In this document: piece after piece, positions 6,737 through 16,152 of the stretch | Position numbering within the stretch: position 1 is the stretch's first letter | How the letters are laid out: the number at the start of each line of letters is the position of its first letter | Source of the DNA: Firmicutes bacterium UBA1702 | GTDB taxonomy: Bacteria > Bacillota > Clostridia > Peptostreptococcales > Anaerovoracaceae | Length of the DNA stretch: 64,000 nt | Assembly: GCA_002320005.1 (NCBI GenBank) | Contig: DCJK01000046.1 | Location: 303-64,302 of the forward strand | Reading direction: 5' to 3' | Translations under genes and position numbers: made by a program | Notes under the pieces: model-generated | What the model was told of the DNA's origin: nothing | Seen by the model: the letters and a program-made list of their open reading frames with translations, nothing else | The model's database searches: none

Positions 6737-9127
6737 ATGAATCTCAAAGATCTGGAGATAGGAAAAACCGCAATAATTAAAACTGTTGGAGGTAAAGGAT
6801 CGCTTCGCCAGCACTTTCTTGATATGGGAGTGATCCCCGGGGCAGAAGTTACACTTATGAAGTATGCTCCCATGGGTGACCCCATGGAACTGAGGATTCA
6901 CGGCTATGAATTGACATTGCGCCTTGCAGATGCGGAAAAGATAGAGATAGAACCGTTAACAGCAACTTCTGAAGAAAAAAACTCCCGTTCCGCAGAAAAG
7001 AGCCGGAGATACAGTTACGGAAGAGCCAGGAGAGAGCACCCGGGATTGGGAGAGGAAGGCAGATATCATGTAAAGGCAGATGAGCATCCGTTGCCTAAGG
7101 GAGTGAAGCTTACCTTTGCATTGGCCGGAAATCAGAATTGCGGAAAAACCACCCTTTTTAACCAGCTGACAGGTGCAAATCAGCATGTCGGAAATTTCCC
7201 CGGGGTTACGGTGGATCAGAAAAGCGGTGAAATAAGGGATCACGGTGATACATTGGTCACAGACCTTCCGGGAATATATTCTCTTTCTCCGTACACCAGC
7301 GAAGAAATAGTTTCGAGACAGTTTATACTTGATCAGAAACCAAAAGGAATCATAAATATTGTGGACGCCACCAACATAGAAAGAAATCTGTATCTCACCA
7401 TGCAGCTTCTGGAACTGGATATCCCCATGGTTCTGGCATTGAATATGATGGACGAGGTGAGAGGAAACGGTGGTACAATAGACATAAACGAGATGGAGGA
7501 CATGCTGGGGATTCCGGTGGTTCCTATCTCAGCTGCCAAAAATGAAGGTATTGATGAACTTGTAAGGCACGCAATACATATCGCACAGTACCAGGAGAGA
7601 CCGGGCAGAACTGACTTCTGCGACAAGGATGAGGATGGCGGCGCTGTGCACAGATGCCTGCACAGCATAATGCACCTTATTGAGGATCATGCGGCAGCCG
7701 CAGAGATACCGGTCAGATTCGCAGCCAGCAAACTGGTTGAGGGGGATGAGATAGTCATCGGAGCGCTTAAGCTGACGGCACACGAAAAAGAAATGCTGGA
7801 GCATATTATAAGCCAGATGGAAGACGAAAGAGGCCTTGACAGAGCGGCAGCCATGGCAGATATGCGCTTTGACTTTATTCAGAAACTTTGTGATGCTGCG
7901 GTTGTAAAACCAAGAGAAAGCAAGGAACACGAAAGAAGTCGCAAGATAGACAGCGTTCTTACAGGTAAATATACTGCCATACCTGCATTTGTTGCAATTA
8001 TGGGCCTTGTCTTCTGGCTGACTTTTAACGTGATAGGGGCATGGCTGCAGGGCATGCTGGAAGCAGGAATAGACAACCTTACGAGACTGGTGGATGCATG
8101 GCTTATATATATGAATGTAAATCCTGTTCTTCATTCTCTTGTAATTGACGGAATTTTCAGCGGTGTAGGAAGCGTTCTCAGCTTTATACCGATTATCGTG
8201 ACACTGTTCTTCTTCCTATCGCTGCTGGAAGACAGCGGTTATATGGCCAGAATTGCTTTTGTGATGGATAAGCTTTTGAGAAAGATAGGCCTTTCCGGAA
8301 GAAGCATAGTGCCCATGCTTATAGGATTCGGATGCACGGTTCCGGGCGTCATGGCCAGCAGAACTCTTCCTTCTGCCAGAGACCGTAAGATGACCATAAT
8401 GCTTACGCCGTTTATGAGCTGCACGGCTAAACTTCCTATATATGGATTTTTTACGGCGGCATTTTTCCCGGGAAAAGGCGGTATCATCATGGTAGGCCTC
8501 TACTTTACAGGAATCATTGTGGGCATTATCGTGGCTCTTATATCAAAAAACTTCATGTTCAAAGGCGAAGCAGTGCCTTTTGTTATGGAACTTCCAAACT
8601 ACAGAATGCCGGGCATGAAGAATGTCGGCCATCTGCTTTGGGATAAAGCCAGAGATTTTCTTCAGCGGGCTTTTACCGTAATATTTATAGCATCAATAAT
8701 AGTGTGGTTCCTGCAGACCTTTAATTTCAGGCTGGATATAGTCCGGGATTCTCAGACAAGTATGCTGGCGGTAATAGCCGGGGTCATCGCGCCGCTGTTC
8801 ACACCGCTGGGATTTGGAGACTGGAGAATTTCCACAGCACTCATTGCAGGATTCATGGCAAAGGAAAGCGTAGTGTCAACTTTGTCAGTGCTCTTGGGAT
8901 CAACAGGTTCTATAGTATCTGTGATAACTCCGCTGGGCGCAGTTTCGCTGCTGGTATTCTGCCTGCTTTATACACCATGCGTAGCTGCCGTTGCGTCGAT
9001 AAAGAGAGAACTGGGAGTGAAATGGGCTATGATAATAGTAGCAGGCCAGTGTGTAATCGCATGGATAAGTGCCTTCGCAGTAACCATAATAGGAAGCATT
9101 ATGGGAATGTATATACCATGGCCATAA
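6737..9127 (+). CDS. feoB: FeoA-FeoB fusion, ferrous iron transporter
   Basis: Imports Fe2+ across the cytoplasmic membrane. Residues about 1-72 are a complete FeoA (SH3-like) domain (KGSLRQHFLDMGVIPG, AD/KIEIEP end). After a charged linker comes the G domain, with P-loop GNQNCGKT (131-138), DLPG (G3) and NMMD (G4). The C-terminal half is the polytopic permease with two Gate-type repeats (SGYMARIAF...; VPMLIGFGCTVPG). At 796 residues it matches FeoA plus FeoB. It is transcribed alone from an operator-covered promoter, separately from the feoA-feoA-feoB operon at 35 kb, and lacks the large extracytoplasmic insertion of that second FeoB. Confidence 0.95.
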   Translation: MNLKDLEIGKTAIIKTVGGKGSLRQHFLDMGVIPGAEVTLMKYAPMGDPMELRIHGYELTLRLADAEKIEIEPLTATSEEKNSRSAEKSRRYSYGRARREHPGLGEEGRYHVKADEHPLPKGVKLTFALAGNQNCGKTTLFNQLTGANQHVGNFPGVTVDQKSGEIRDHGDTLVTDLPGIYSLSPYTSEEIVSRQFILDQKPKGIINIVDATNIERNLYLTMQLLELDIPMVLALNMMDEVRGNGGTIDINEMEDMLGIPVVPISAAKNEGIDELVRHAIHIAQYQERPGRTDFCDKDEDGGAVHRCLHSIMHLIEDHAAAAEIPVRFAASKLVEGDEIVIGALKLTAHEKEMLEHIISQMEDERGLDRAAAMADMRFDFIQKLCDAAVVKPRESKEHERSRKIDSVLTGKYTAIPAFVAIMGLVFWLTFNVIGAWLQGMLEAGIDNLTRLVDAWLIYMNVNPVLHSLVIDGIFSGVGSVLSFIPIIVTLFFFLSLLEDSGYMARIAFVMDKLLRKIGLSGRSIVPMLIGFGCTVPGVMASRTLPSARDRKMTIMLTPFMSCTAKLPIYGFFTAAFFPGKGGIIMVGLYFTGIIVGIIVALISKNFMFKGEAVPFVMELPNYRMPGMKNVGHLLWDKARDFLQRAFTVIFIASIIVWFLQTFNFRLDIVRDSQTSMLAVIAGVIAPLFTPLGFGDWRISTALIAGFMAKESVVSTLSVLLGSTGSIVSVITPLGAVSLLVFCLLYTPCVAAVASIKRELGVKWAMIIVAGQCVIAWISAFAVTIIGSIMGMYIPWP

Positions 9128-9175
9128 TAAAAAAATTACTTGATTGTTAAAAACGCCGGCAAAGCAGCTATACTG

Positions 9176-9229
9176 AACCGACCTCCAAAAGTCAGACCGG
9201 AAATCTGACGGTTGGGTGGTCGGTTTTTT
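9176..9229 (+). terminator. intrinsic terminator with nested hairpin after feoAB
   Basis: AACCGACC (9176-9183) pairs with GGTCGGTT (9218-9225). Inside, GTCAGA (9191-9196) pairs with TCTGAC (9204-9209). A run of six T follows. Confidence 0.85.
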
Positions 9230-9699
9230 ATAGCCGTCAGAAGATATACAATGCGCCCGTGAAAACGCGGCAATACAAAAACAGTTATAATTACGGAGCT
9301 GATAATGTATATTTTTTGCATAATGAATTTTAGGGGTCATAAGGCAGGAAAGAAAGATGAAAATCTCCGCAAAAGGCGTGCCGAGGTATAGGAACTCTGT
9401 AATTTTCAGTCTTTTGGACCATGCCGGGAGAAGGCGGAGGAATGTATACAGAATCCAGAAAACCGCTGAATTCCAACGTCTTTACGCTATTGCGATAAAG
9501 CGATAAAGCAAAGAGGGCGCATCGACGCATTTTTTTCGTTAAAAATACATGAAAGAGTTATTTTTTTAACTTAAAAACCATAGAAAGTCTGACCAAAAAC
9601 CTTTATAATATTAAATGGATAAATGCACATAAAAAAATGCATAAATATTCTATTGAAAGTATAAAAATAATCAAATATAAAAGAAATGGAGAGTTGAGC
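9230..9699 (+). other. long leader before the hut operon, possibly structured RNA
   Basis: There is no gene in about 470 bases. Between 9365 and 9439 two helices stack: CTCCGC (9365-9370) with GCGGAG (9434-9439), and GGCGTG (9375-9380) with CATGCC (9420-9425, one G-U pair). Further out, GGA-AC-TCTGTA (9391-9400) could instead pair with TACAGA-A-TCC (9447-9456), an exclusive alternative fold. A T-run at 9532-9538 and a TATAAT at 9604-9609 lie nearer hutH; no clear -35 is seen. I could not match it to THF, glycine, lysine, T-box, ykkC or cobalamin elements. Confidence 0.4.
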
Positions 9700-11241
9700 A
9701 TGGCAGTAATCATAAACGGACATGACCTCACTATTGAGGAAGTTATCAGCGTATGTCGCAATAACGAACAGGTTGAACTTGCCCCTGAGGCAGTAACAGC
9801 CGTAAAAAAGGCCAGAGCCTACATTGAGAAAAAGCTTGATGAGAAAGCGGTGATCTACGGACTCACTACAGGATTTGGCAAATTTGCCAATGTGGTAATA
9901 TCCAACGAGCAGACAGAAGAACTCCAGCGCAACCTGATTATAAGCCATACCTGCGCAATGGGAGAAGCTTATCCCAGACATTATGTGCGGGCGGCAATGC
10001 TTCTCAGGTGCAACGCCCTTTCAAGGGGCAATTCCGGAATAAGACTGGAGACTTTGCAGACTCTTATTGATATGCTGAACAATGGAGTGCACCCTGTTAT
10101 ACCCGAAAAAGGCTCCCTGGGAGCTTCCGGTGACCTGGCACCTCTGTCACATATAGCCCTGGCTCTCATAGGTGAGGGGAAAGTTGAGTATAAAGGAGAA
10201 ATTGTTGATGCCGCTGCGGCAATGAAGGAAGCCGGAATTAATCCGGTGGTGCTTGCGGCAAAAGAAGGCCTTGCACTGAACAACGGTACACAGATGATGA
10301 CGGCAGTAGGTCTCAATGTTTTATGGGATGCCATGAGTCTGCAGAAAGTGGCAGATATTGCCTGCGCAATGACAGGAGAGGCTCTTCATGCCATAAAGAA
10401 AGCATACGATTACAAGATTCATGATTTGAGAGGACATAACGGTCAGAAAGAAGCGGCAGAAAATCTTCTTGCGCTTCTGGAGGGTTCATCAAATGCACTT
10501 CCGCTGCAGGAAACGAAAGTGCAGGACCCTTATACTCTCAGATGTGCCCCTCAGATTCACGGAGCTTCAAGAGATGCCATCAGATATGCTTATGATATGG
10601 TATCGAGAGAAATCAATGCGGTTACAGATAACCCGATAGTTTTCCCTGACGAAGATGAGGTCATAAGCGGCGGCAACTTCCATGGACAGCCTATGGCGCT
10701 GACCTTTGATTTCCTTAAAATTGCCATCTCCGAGCTGGCAAATGTATCTGAAAGAAGGACTGAAAGGCTTGTAAATCCGGCACTGTCAGAAGGCCTTCCT
10801 GCCTTCCTCACAAAGGACGGAGGAGTATGTTCGGGATTTATGATTGCACAATATGCAGCCGCCTCCATGGTATCAGAAAACAAGGTGTACGACCACCCGG
10901 CCTGTGTGGATTCCATTCCTTCATCAGCCAATCAGGAAGACCATGTATCTATGGGAACCACTTCGGCACGTACTGCAGCCATGGTTCTGGATAACGCACA
11001 GAAGGTAATCGGCATAGAGATAGCTGCCGCAGCTCAGGGAATATGGCTCAGACAGGAGCAGGGACAAAAGGGCATAGAAAACCTGGCACCTGCAACAAGA
11101 GCTGCCTATGAGTATATAAGAACGGTTTCGGATCCGATAGAAAGAGACGTGATAATGCATGACGAACTGGTCAAGTTCGACGAAATGATAAAGAACGGTA
11201 AGCTTCTTGCAGCCGTAGAAAAAACAGTAAAGCTAAAATAA
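9700..11241 (+). CDS. hutH: histidine ammonia-lyase
   Basis: Removes ammonia from L-histidine to give trans-urocanate, the first step of histidine breakdown. GSLGASGDLAPL holds the Ala142-Ser143-Gly144 triad that cyclises into the MIO electrophile, with the same Ser143 number as the Pseudomonas enzyme. The product is 513 residues, the normal family length. The frame is open back to 9637, but the ATG at 9700 has a good site (TGGAGAG) and gives the standard N-terminus, so I take it as the start. It is the first gene of a run hutH-hutU-hutI-fchA with gaps of 3-28 bases. Confidence 0.97.
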   Translation: MAVIINGHDLTIEEVISVCRNNEQVELAPEAVTAVKKARAYIEKKLDEKAVIYGLTTGFGKFANVVISNEQTEELQRNLIISHTCAMGEAYPRHYVRAAMLLRCNALSRGNSGIRLETLQTLIDMLNNGVHPVIPEKGSLGASGDLAPLSHIALALIGEGKVEYKGEIVDAAAAMKEAGINPVVLAAKEGLALNNGTQMMTAVGLNVLWDAMSLQKVADIACAMTGEALHAIKKAYDYKIHDLRGHNGQKEAAENLLALLEGSSNALPLQETKVQDPYTLRCAPQIHGASRDAIRYAYDMVSREINAVTDNPIVFPDEDEVISGGNFHGQPMALTFDFLKIAISELANVSERRTERLVNPALSEGLPAFLTKDGGVCSGFMIAQYAAASMVSENKVYDHPACVDSIPSSANQEDHVSMGTTSARTAAMVLDNAQKVIGIEIAAAAQGIWLRQEQGQKGIENLAPATRAAYEYIRTVSDPIERDVIMHDELVKFDEMIKNGKLLAAVEKTVKLK

Positions 11242-11269
11242 TTCACACAGACTTCAGGAGGAGGAAAAT

Positions 11270-13294
11270 ATGTTGGACAATAAAACAATAAATGAAGCGA
11301 TGACAATAAAGCTGGATAATGAGTATCCGGATTACCCGGAATTTCAGAAAGGAATAAGAAGAGCTCCGGACAGAGGCTTCAGGCTCACTAAAGCTCAGAC
11401 AAAAATAGCATTGAAAAATGCCCTGCGTTATGTTCCTGAAGAACTTCATGAAAAACTTGCACCTGAATTCATGGAGGAGCTTACCACAAGAGGCAGGATC
11501 TACGCTTACAGATACAGACCCGAAGGTCGTATATACGGAAAGCCTATAAATGAATATAAGGGAAAATGTCTGGCAGGAAAGGCATTCCAGGTCATGATTG
11601 AAAACAACCTTGACTTCGAAGTGGCTCTTTATCCTTATGAGCTGGTTACATATGGAGAAACAGGCCAGGTGTGTCAGAACTGGCTTCAGTACAGGCTCAT
11701 AAAGAAATATCTTGAGGAACTGACAGAGGATCAGACTCTGGTAGTTGAATCCGGGCACCCGCTGGGACTTTTCCCTTCTAAGCCTACGGCACCGAGAGTA
11801 ATAATCACCAATTCAATGATGATCGGAATGTACGACAATCTGGATGACTGGGAAATTGCCGAGGAAATGGGCGTTGCTAACTACGGACAGATGACTGCCG
11901 GAGGATGGATGTACATAGGCCCTCAGGGAATCGTTCACGGAACTTTCAATACTATTCTAAATGCCGGCAGAAAGTATCTGGGGGTACCTGAACAGGGAGA
12001 CCTTACAGGGCATACTTTTGTTTCTTCAGGTCTCGGCGGCATGAGCGGCGCTCAGCCTAAGGCTGCAAATATTGCAAGAGCAGTGGGAATTTTTGCAGAA
12101 GTTGACCGCTCCAGAATAGAAACGAGATACAGCCAGGGCTGGGTTGATGTGGTAATGGAAGACCTTGACGAAGTCTTTAAACTTGCAAAAGAAAAGCTTG
12201 CAGCAAAAGAAAGCATTTCCATTGCATATCACGGAAATATCGTAGACCTCCTGGAGGCAGCTGTTGATAAGAATTTCAAAATAGACCTGCTTTCAGACCA
12301 GACATCCTGCCACAATGTATATAACGGAGGATATTGCCCTGTAGGAATGACCTTTGAAGAAAGAACGAAACTGCTCCACGAAGACAGAGAACTTTTCTGC
12401 AAGAGAGTTGACGAAACGCTCCACAGACATTACAAGGCAATCAAGGCTCTTACAGAAAAGGGCACGTACTTCTTTGACTACGGAAATTCCTTCATGAAGG
12501 CCATGTATGACGCCGGAATCAAAGAGATATCCAAGAACGGATATGATGACAAAGATGGATTTATCTGGCCGTCATATGTCGAAGATATTATGGGACCGGT
12601 ACTATTTGATTACGGATACGGACCTTTCAGATGGGTATGCCTGTCCGGAAAGCCTGAAGACCTTGACGCTACAGACAAAGCCGCAATGGACTGCATCGAT
12701 CCGGAAAGAAGAGCACAGGATAGAGACAACTGGGTATGGATAAGAGATGCCAAGGCCAATAAGCTGGTTGTAGGAACCCAGGCAAGAATTCTCTACCAGG
12801 ATGCCGAAGGAAGAACCCGGATAGCTCTCAAGTTTAATGAAATGGTAAGAGAAGGAAAAATCGGACCTGTTATGATGGGAAGAGATCATCATGATGTATC
12901 AGGAACGGATTCTCCGTTTAGGGAGACTTCCAACATAAAAGACGGATCAAATGTAATGGCGGATATGGCAGTTCAGTGCTTTGCCGGAAATGCAGCAAGA
13001 GGAATGTCATTGTGTGCTCTTCATAACGGTGGCGGTGTAGGAATAGGAAAAGCCATAAACGGAGGCTTCGGACTGCTGCTGGATGGAAGCGAAAGAACCG
13101 ATGAGATAATAAAATCCGCCATGATGTGGGATGTAATGGGCGGTGTTGCCAGAAGAAACTGGGCAAGAAATGAAAATGCCCTCTCCACATCAGTTGAATA
13201 CAACAGAAATTATGCCGGAAAGGGTCATATAACCATACCTTATCTTGCAGACGAGAATCTGGTAGATGAAACTGTTGATAAATTCGTAAAATAG
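11270..13294 (+). CDS. hutU: urocanate hydratase, long form
   Basis: Converts urocanate to 4-imidazolone-5-propionate using tightly bound NAD+ as an electrophile. The central block GQMTAGGWMYIGPQGIVHG is the conserved NAD-pocket region, and the Rossmann-like part begins TFVSSGLGGMSGAQP. At 674 residues it is about 115 longer than the proteobacterial HutU (about 555) and belongs to the long form found in Clostridia. An AGGAGGAGG site lies before the ATG, 28 bases after hutH. Confidence 0.95.
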   Translation: MLDNKTINEAMTIKLDNEYPDYPEFQKGIRRAPDRGFRLTKAQTKIALKNALRYVPEELHEKLAPEFMEELTTRGRIYAYRYRPEGRIYGKPINEYKGKCLAGKAFQVMIENNLDFEVALYPYELVTYGETGQVCQNWLQYRLIKKYLEELTEDQTLVVESGHPLGLFPSKPTAPRVIITNSMMIGMYDNLDDWEIAEEMGVANYGQMTAGGWMYIGPQGIVHGTFNTILNAGRKYLGVPEQGDLTGHTFVSSGLGGMSGAQPKAANIARAVGIFAEVDRSRIETRYSQGWVDVVMEDLDEVFKLAKEKLAAKESISIAYHGNIVDLLEAAVDKNFKIDLLSDQTSCHNVYNGGYCPVGMTFEERTKLLHEDRELFCKRVDETLHRHYKAIKALTEKGTYFFDYGNSFMKAMYDAGIKEISKNGYDDKDGFIWPSYVEDIMGPVLFDYGYGPFRWVCLSGKPEDLDATDKAAMDCIDPERRAQDRDNWVWIRDAKANKLVVGTQARILYQDAEGRTRIALKFNEMVREGKIGPVMMGRDHHDVSGTDSPFRETSNIKDGSNVMADMAVQCFAGNAARGMSLCALHNGGGVGIGKAINGGFGLLLDGSERTDEIIKSAMMWDVMGGVARRNWARNENALSTSVEYNRNYAGKGHITIPYLADENLVDETVDKFVK

Positions 13295-13311
13295 TATACA
13301 GGAGAACTTTA

Positions 13312-14550
13312 ATGGCAACATTACTGATAAAAAATATAGGAACACTGCAGACACCTGTCGGAAGTTTCAGCCATAAAGGCAAGGAGCAAGGCCAAAACCT
13401 TAAACTTCATGATGCGGCAGTGCTGATAAAGGATGGAATCATAGAAGCCGTCACATGCGGCGGACAGCTGCCTTGCAGCGAAATCCAGGTCGACGAGATT
13501 ATAGACGCGCAAGGAAATCTGGTGACGCCGGGCCTGGTTGAAGGCCATACTCATCTGGTCTTCGGTGGTTACAGACAGAACGAGATTCCGCTTAAACTGA
13601 AAGGAGCCGGATATCTGGATATCCTCAGGACAGGAGGCGGAATCATGGATACCGTCAGAAAGACAAGAGAGGCATCCTTTGAGGAACTGTACAGCAAAAC
13701 CAAAGGCTTCCTGGATGAAATGATGAGCCTGGGAGTTACTACCTGCGAGGCAAAGAGCGGCTACGGACTTGAGCTGAAAACGGAAGTCAAGATGCTGGAG
13801 GTTATGAAAAAACTAAATGAGACCCACCCTATGGACGTGGTTTCAACTTTCATGCCTGCTCATGCGGTTGAAGAGCAGTGGAAGGGCCGCGAAGAAGAAT
13901 ATATTCAGCTTTGCTGCAGCGAAATGATGCCTTATGTAAAAGAACATCAGCTGGCTGAGTTCTGCGATATATTTACAGAGGATTCTGTTTTTAATGTTGA
14001 GCAGAGCAGGGTATATATGGAAGCAGCAAAAAAACTCGGGTTTGATCTGAAAATACATGCAGATGAAATAGAGGCCATAGGAGGATCTGTTTTAGCCGGA
14101 CAAATGAAAGCAAAATCGGCGGAGCATCTCATTGTGATAGATGACAAGGGAATGAAAGCTCTGGCAGAGGGAGACACTACCGCCATGTGCCTTCCGGCCA
14201 CGTCTTTTTATCTGGGAGCGACTTTCGCTCCGGTGAGGAGAATGATAGACGAATTTGAGATTCCTGTTGCCATAGCTTCGGATTTCAATCCCGGCTCATG
14301 TCCGTCCCTCAACCTTCAATTTGTTATGAATTTAGGATATCTGAAATACAGGATGACACCGGAGGAGGTTCTGACAGCAGTGACTATAAATCCGGCCTGC
14401 GCTATAAACAGAGGCAACATAACAGGCACCATAGAAGAAGGCAAGCAAGGCGATCTGGTGATATGGAATGCTCAGGATATGGAGATGCTGTGCTATCGCT
14501 TTGGATCAAATCAGGTAATGAAAACAATAAAGAAAGGAATTCCGGTGTAA
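13312..14550 (+). CDS. hutI: imidazolonepropionase
   Basis: Hydrolyses imidazolone-5-propionate to N-formimino-L-glutamate. It is an amidohydrolase-fold metal enzyme: EGHTHLVFGG carries the HxH metal ligands, the central KIHADEIE the next His, and IASDFNPGS the catalytic Asp. The length of 412 residues fits the family. It is 17 bases from hutU and 3 from fchA, so the four genes form one transcript. Confidence 0.96.
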   Translation: MATLLIKNIGTLQTPVGSFSHKGKEQGQNLKLHDAAVLIKDGIIEAVTCGGQLPCSEIQVDEIIDAQGNLVTPGLVEGHTHLVFGGYRQNEIPLKLKGAGYLDILRTGGGIMDTVRKTREASFEELYSKTKGFLDEMMSLGVTTCEAKSGYGLELKTEVKMLEVMKKLNETHPMDVVSTFMPAHAVEEQWKGREEEYIQLCCSEMMPYVKEHQLAEFCDIFTEDSVFNVEQSRVYMEAAKKLGFDLKIHADEIEAIGGSVLAGQMKAKSAEHLIVIDDKGMKALAEGDTTAMCLPATSFYLGATFAPVRRMIDEFEIPVAIASDFNPGSCPSLNLQFVMNLGYLKYRMTPEEVLTAVTINPACAINRGNITGTIEEGKQGDLVIWNAQDMEMLCYRFGSNQVMKTIKKGIPV

Positions 14551-14553
14551 AAA

Positions 14554-15180
14554 ATGAAATTAGTTGATATGACCATAAAAAACTACCTCGACGTGCTGGG
14601 GTCTGATGCTCCGGCTCCGGGCGGCGGATCTGTAAGTGCTCTTTCGGCAGCACAAGGGGCAGCGCTTACGGCAATGGTATGTGATCTTACAATCCCCAAA
14701 GAAAAATATGCTCAGCACAGAGAACTGTGTGAAGAAGTAAAGGGAGCAAGCCTTAAGGTATATGAAAAACTTGTTGAAGGAATAGACAAGGACACGGAAG
14801 CTTTCAACAAAGTCTCTGCAGCCTTCAAGCTCCCTAAGGAAAACGATCAGCAGAAGGCTGAAAGAAGCAGAGCAATACAGGAAGCAACAGTGACTGCAAC
14901 AGAGGTACCTTATGAAACCATGGAACTATGTATGAAAGGTCTGGCTGAGACAGCCAGAATTGTAGGGAAATCCAACCCAAATGCCTCTTCGGACCTGGGG
15001 GTTGCAGCATTGAATTACGCAGCAGGCATCAGAGGTGCATATCTCAATGTCATGATAAACCTTCCGGGAATAAAGGACCAGGCGGTGAAAGAACGCTTCG
15101 GAAAAGCTGAGGATATGGTACGTGAGGCAGAAAAGCTGGCAGAAGAGATATACGGGGAAGTCCTGTCTTCACTATTATAA
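14554..15180 (+). CDS. fchA: formiminotetrahydrofolate cyclodeaminase
   Basis: Cyclises 5-formimino-THF to 5,10-methenyl-THF and releases ammonia. It is a 208-residue helical protein with the family N-terminus (YLDVLGSDAPAPGGGSVSAL), corresponding to the C-terminal domain of the bifunctional mammalian FTCD. Here the two activities are on separate genes, with the transferase immediately downstream. This arrangement sends the histidine C1 unit into the folate pool, where fermentative bacteria can recover ATP through formyl-THF synthetase. Confidence 0.95.
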   Translation: MKLVDMTIKNYLDVLGSDAPAPGGGSVSALSAAQGAALTAMVCDLTIPKEKYAQHRELCEEVKGASLKVYEKLVEGIDKDTEAFNKVSAAFKLPKENDQQKAERSRAIQEATVTATEVPYETMELCMKGLAETARIVGKSNPNASSDLGVAALNYAAGIRGAYLNVMINLPGIKDQAVKERFGKAEDMVREAEKLAEEIYGEVLSSLL

Positions 15181-15216
15181 TATATAGGTTTTTATAACAA
15201 ATCACAAAAAATATGA

Positions 15217-15222
15217 TATAAT
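15217..15222 (+). promoter_or_regulatory. possible -10 element before ftcD
   Basis: TATAAT lies in the 63-base gap after fchA. The base stretch 17 upstream is not a good -35, so an internal promoter for ftcD is only suggested. Confidence 0.35.
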
Positions 15223-15243
15223 TCTAAATAAAGGAGAAACAAA

Positions 15244-16140
15244 ATGGCACAGATTATCGAAAGCATCCCTAATATTTCAGAAGGGAGAAATCAGGAAGTT
15301 ATAGAAGCCTGCGTGGATCAGATAAGAACCACTGCCGGCTGTACGCTCTTGAATTATTCGTCAGATCCTAACCATAACAGAACAGTTATAACATATATCG
15401 GAGATGCAAAGGGTGTCGAGGAAGCCAGCGTGAAACTGGCAAAAAAGGCTGTTGAACTTATTGACCTGACCAGACACACAGGTGAACATCCGAGAATGGG
15501 ATGTGTGGATGTAATGCCTTTTGTTCCGATTAAGGATGCAACCAACGAAGAATGCATAGAACTCTCTAAAACAGTAGGAAGAAGGATTGCAGAGGAGGCA
15601 GATCTGCCCGTATTCCTCTACGAAATGTCTGCACAGAAGCCGGTCAGAAAAAACCTGGCTACAATAAGAAAAGGTCAGTTTGAGGGCATGTCCGAAAAAG
15701 TGAAAGATCCGGAATGGGAGCCTGATTTCGGCGGCGCAAGGATACACCCTACCGGTGGAGTTGTTGCAGTTGGAGCCAGACCTCCTCTTGTTGCTTATAA
15801 CCTTAATCTCAATACTTCCGATGTACAGATAGCAAAGAACATTGCCAAGGTTATAAGAGAGAAAGACGGAGGACTTGCCAATGTAAAGGCTATGGGCTTT
15901 ATGCTTGAGGACAGAAACATTGCTCAGGTGTCCATAAATATGACCGACTATAGAGTTACTCCGCTTTACCGAGTAACAGAGCTGGTAAAAACCGAAGCAA
16001 AAAGATATGGCGTAAAGGTAATCGGAAGTGAAGTTATCGGACTCTGCCCGATGAAAGCACTTATTGACAGTGCTGAATACTACCTTCAGATAGAAGATTT
16101 TGATTTCGAAGGGCAGGTTCTTGAAAACTATATCATATAA
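15244..16140 (+). CDS. ftcD: glutamate formimidoyltransferase
   Basis: Moves the formimino group from N-formimino-L-glutamate to tetrahydrofolate and frees glutamate, the last step of this histidine route. At 298 residues it equals the transferase half of mammalian FTCD, with the typical start ESIPNISEGR and the folate/substrate region HTGEHPRMGCVDV. AAAGGAG precedes the ATG. The glutamate formed could enter glutamate fermentation, and the pathway consumes THF, which agrees with a THF-riboswitch-controlled folate transporter at 58 kb. Confidence 0.96.
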   Translation: MAQIIESIPNISEGRNQEVIEACVDQIRTTAGCTLLNYSSDPNHNRTVITYIGDAKGVEEASVKLAKKAVELIDLTRHTGEHPRMGCVDVMPFVPIKDATNEECIELSKTVGRRIAEEADLPVFLYEMSAQKPVRKNLATIRKGQFEGMSEKVKDPEWEPDFGGARIHPTGGVVAVGARPPLVAYNLNLNTSDVQIAKNIAKVIREKDGGLANVKAMGFMLEDRNIAQVSINMTDYRVTPLYRVTELVKTEAKRYGVKVIGSEVIGLCPMKALIDSAEYYLQIEDFDFEGQVLENYII

Positions 16141-16152
16141 GGGGTGATAGAA

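Noticed and set aside
9334..9460. Guanidine-I, glycine, lysine or THF riboswitch upstream of hutH
   Set aside because: A GGGAGA-like segment recalls ykkC, but the other conserved blocks (ACGG, GGUUCCG) are missing; none of the other classes fits either.
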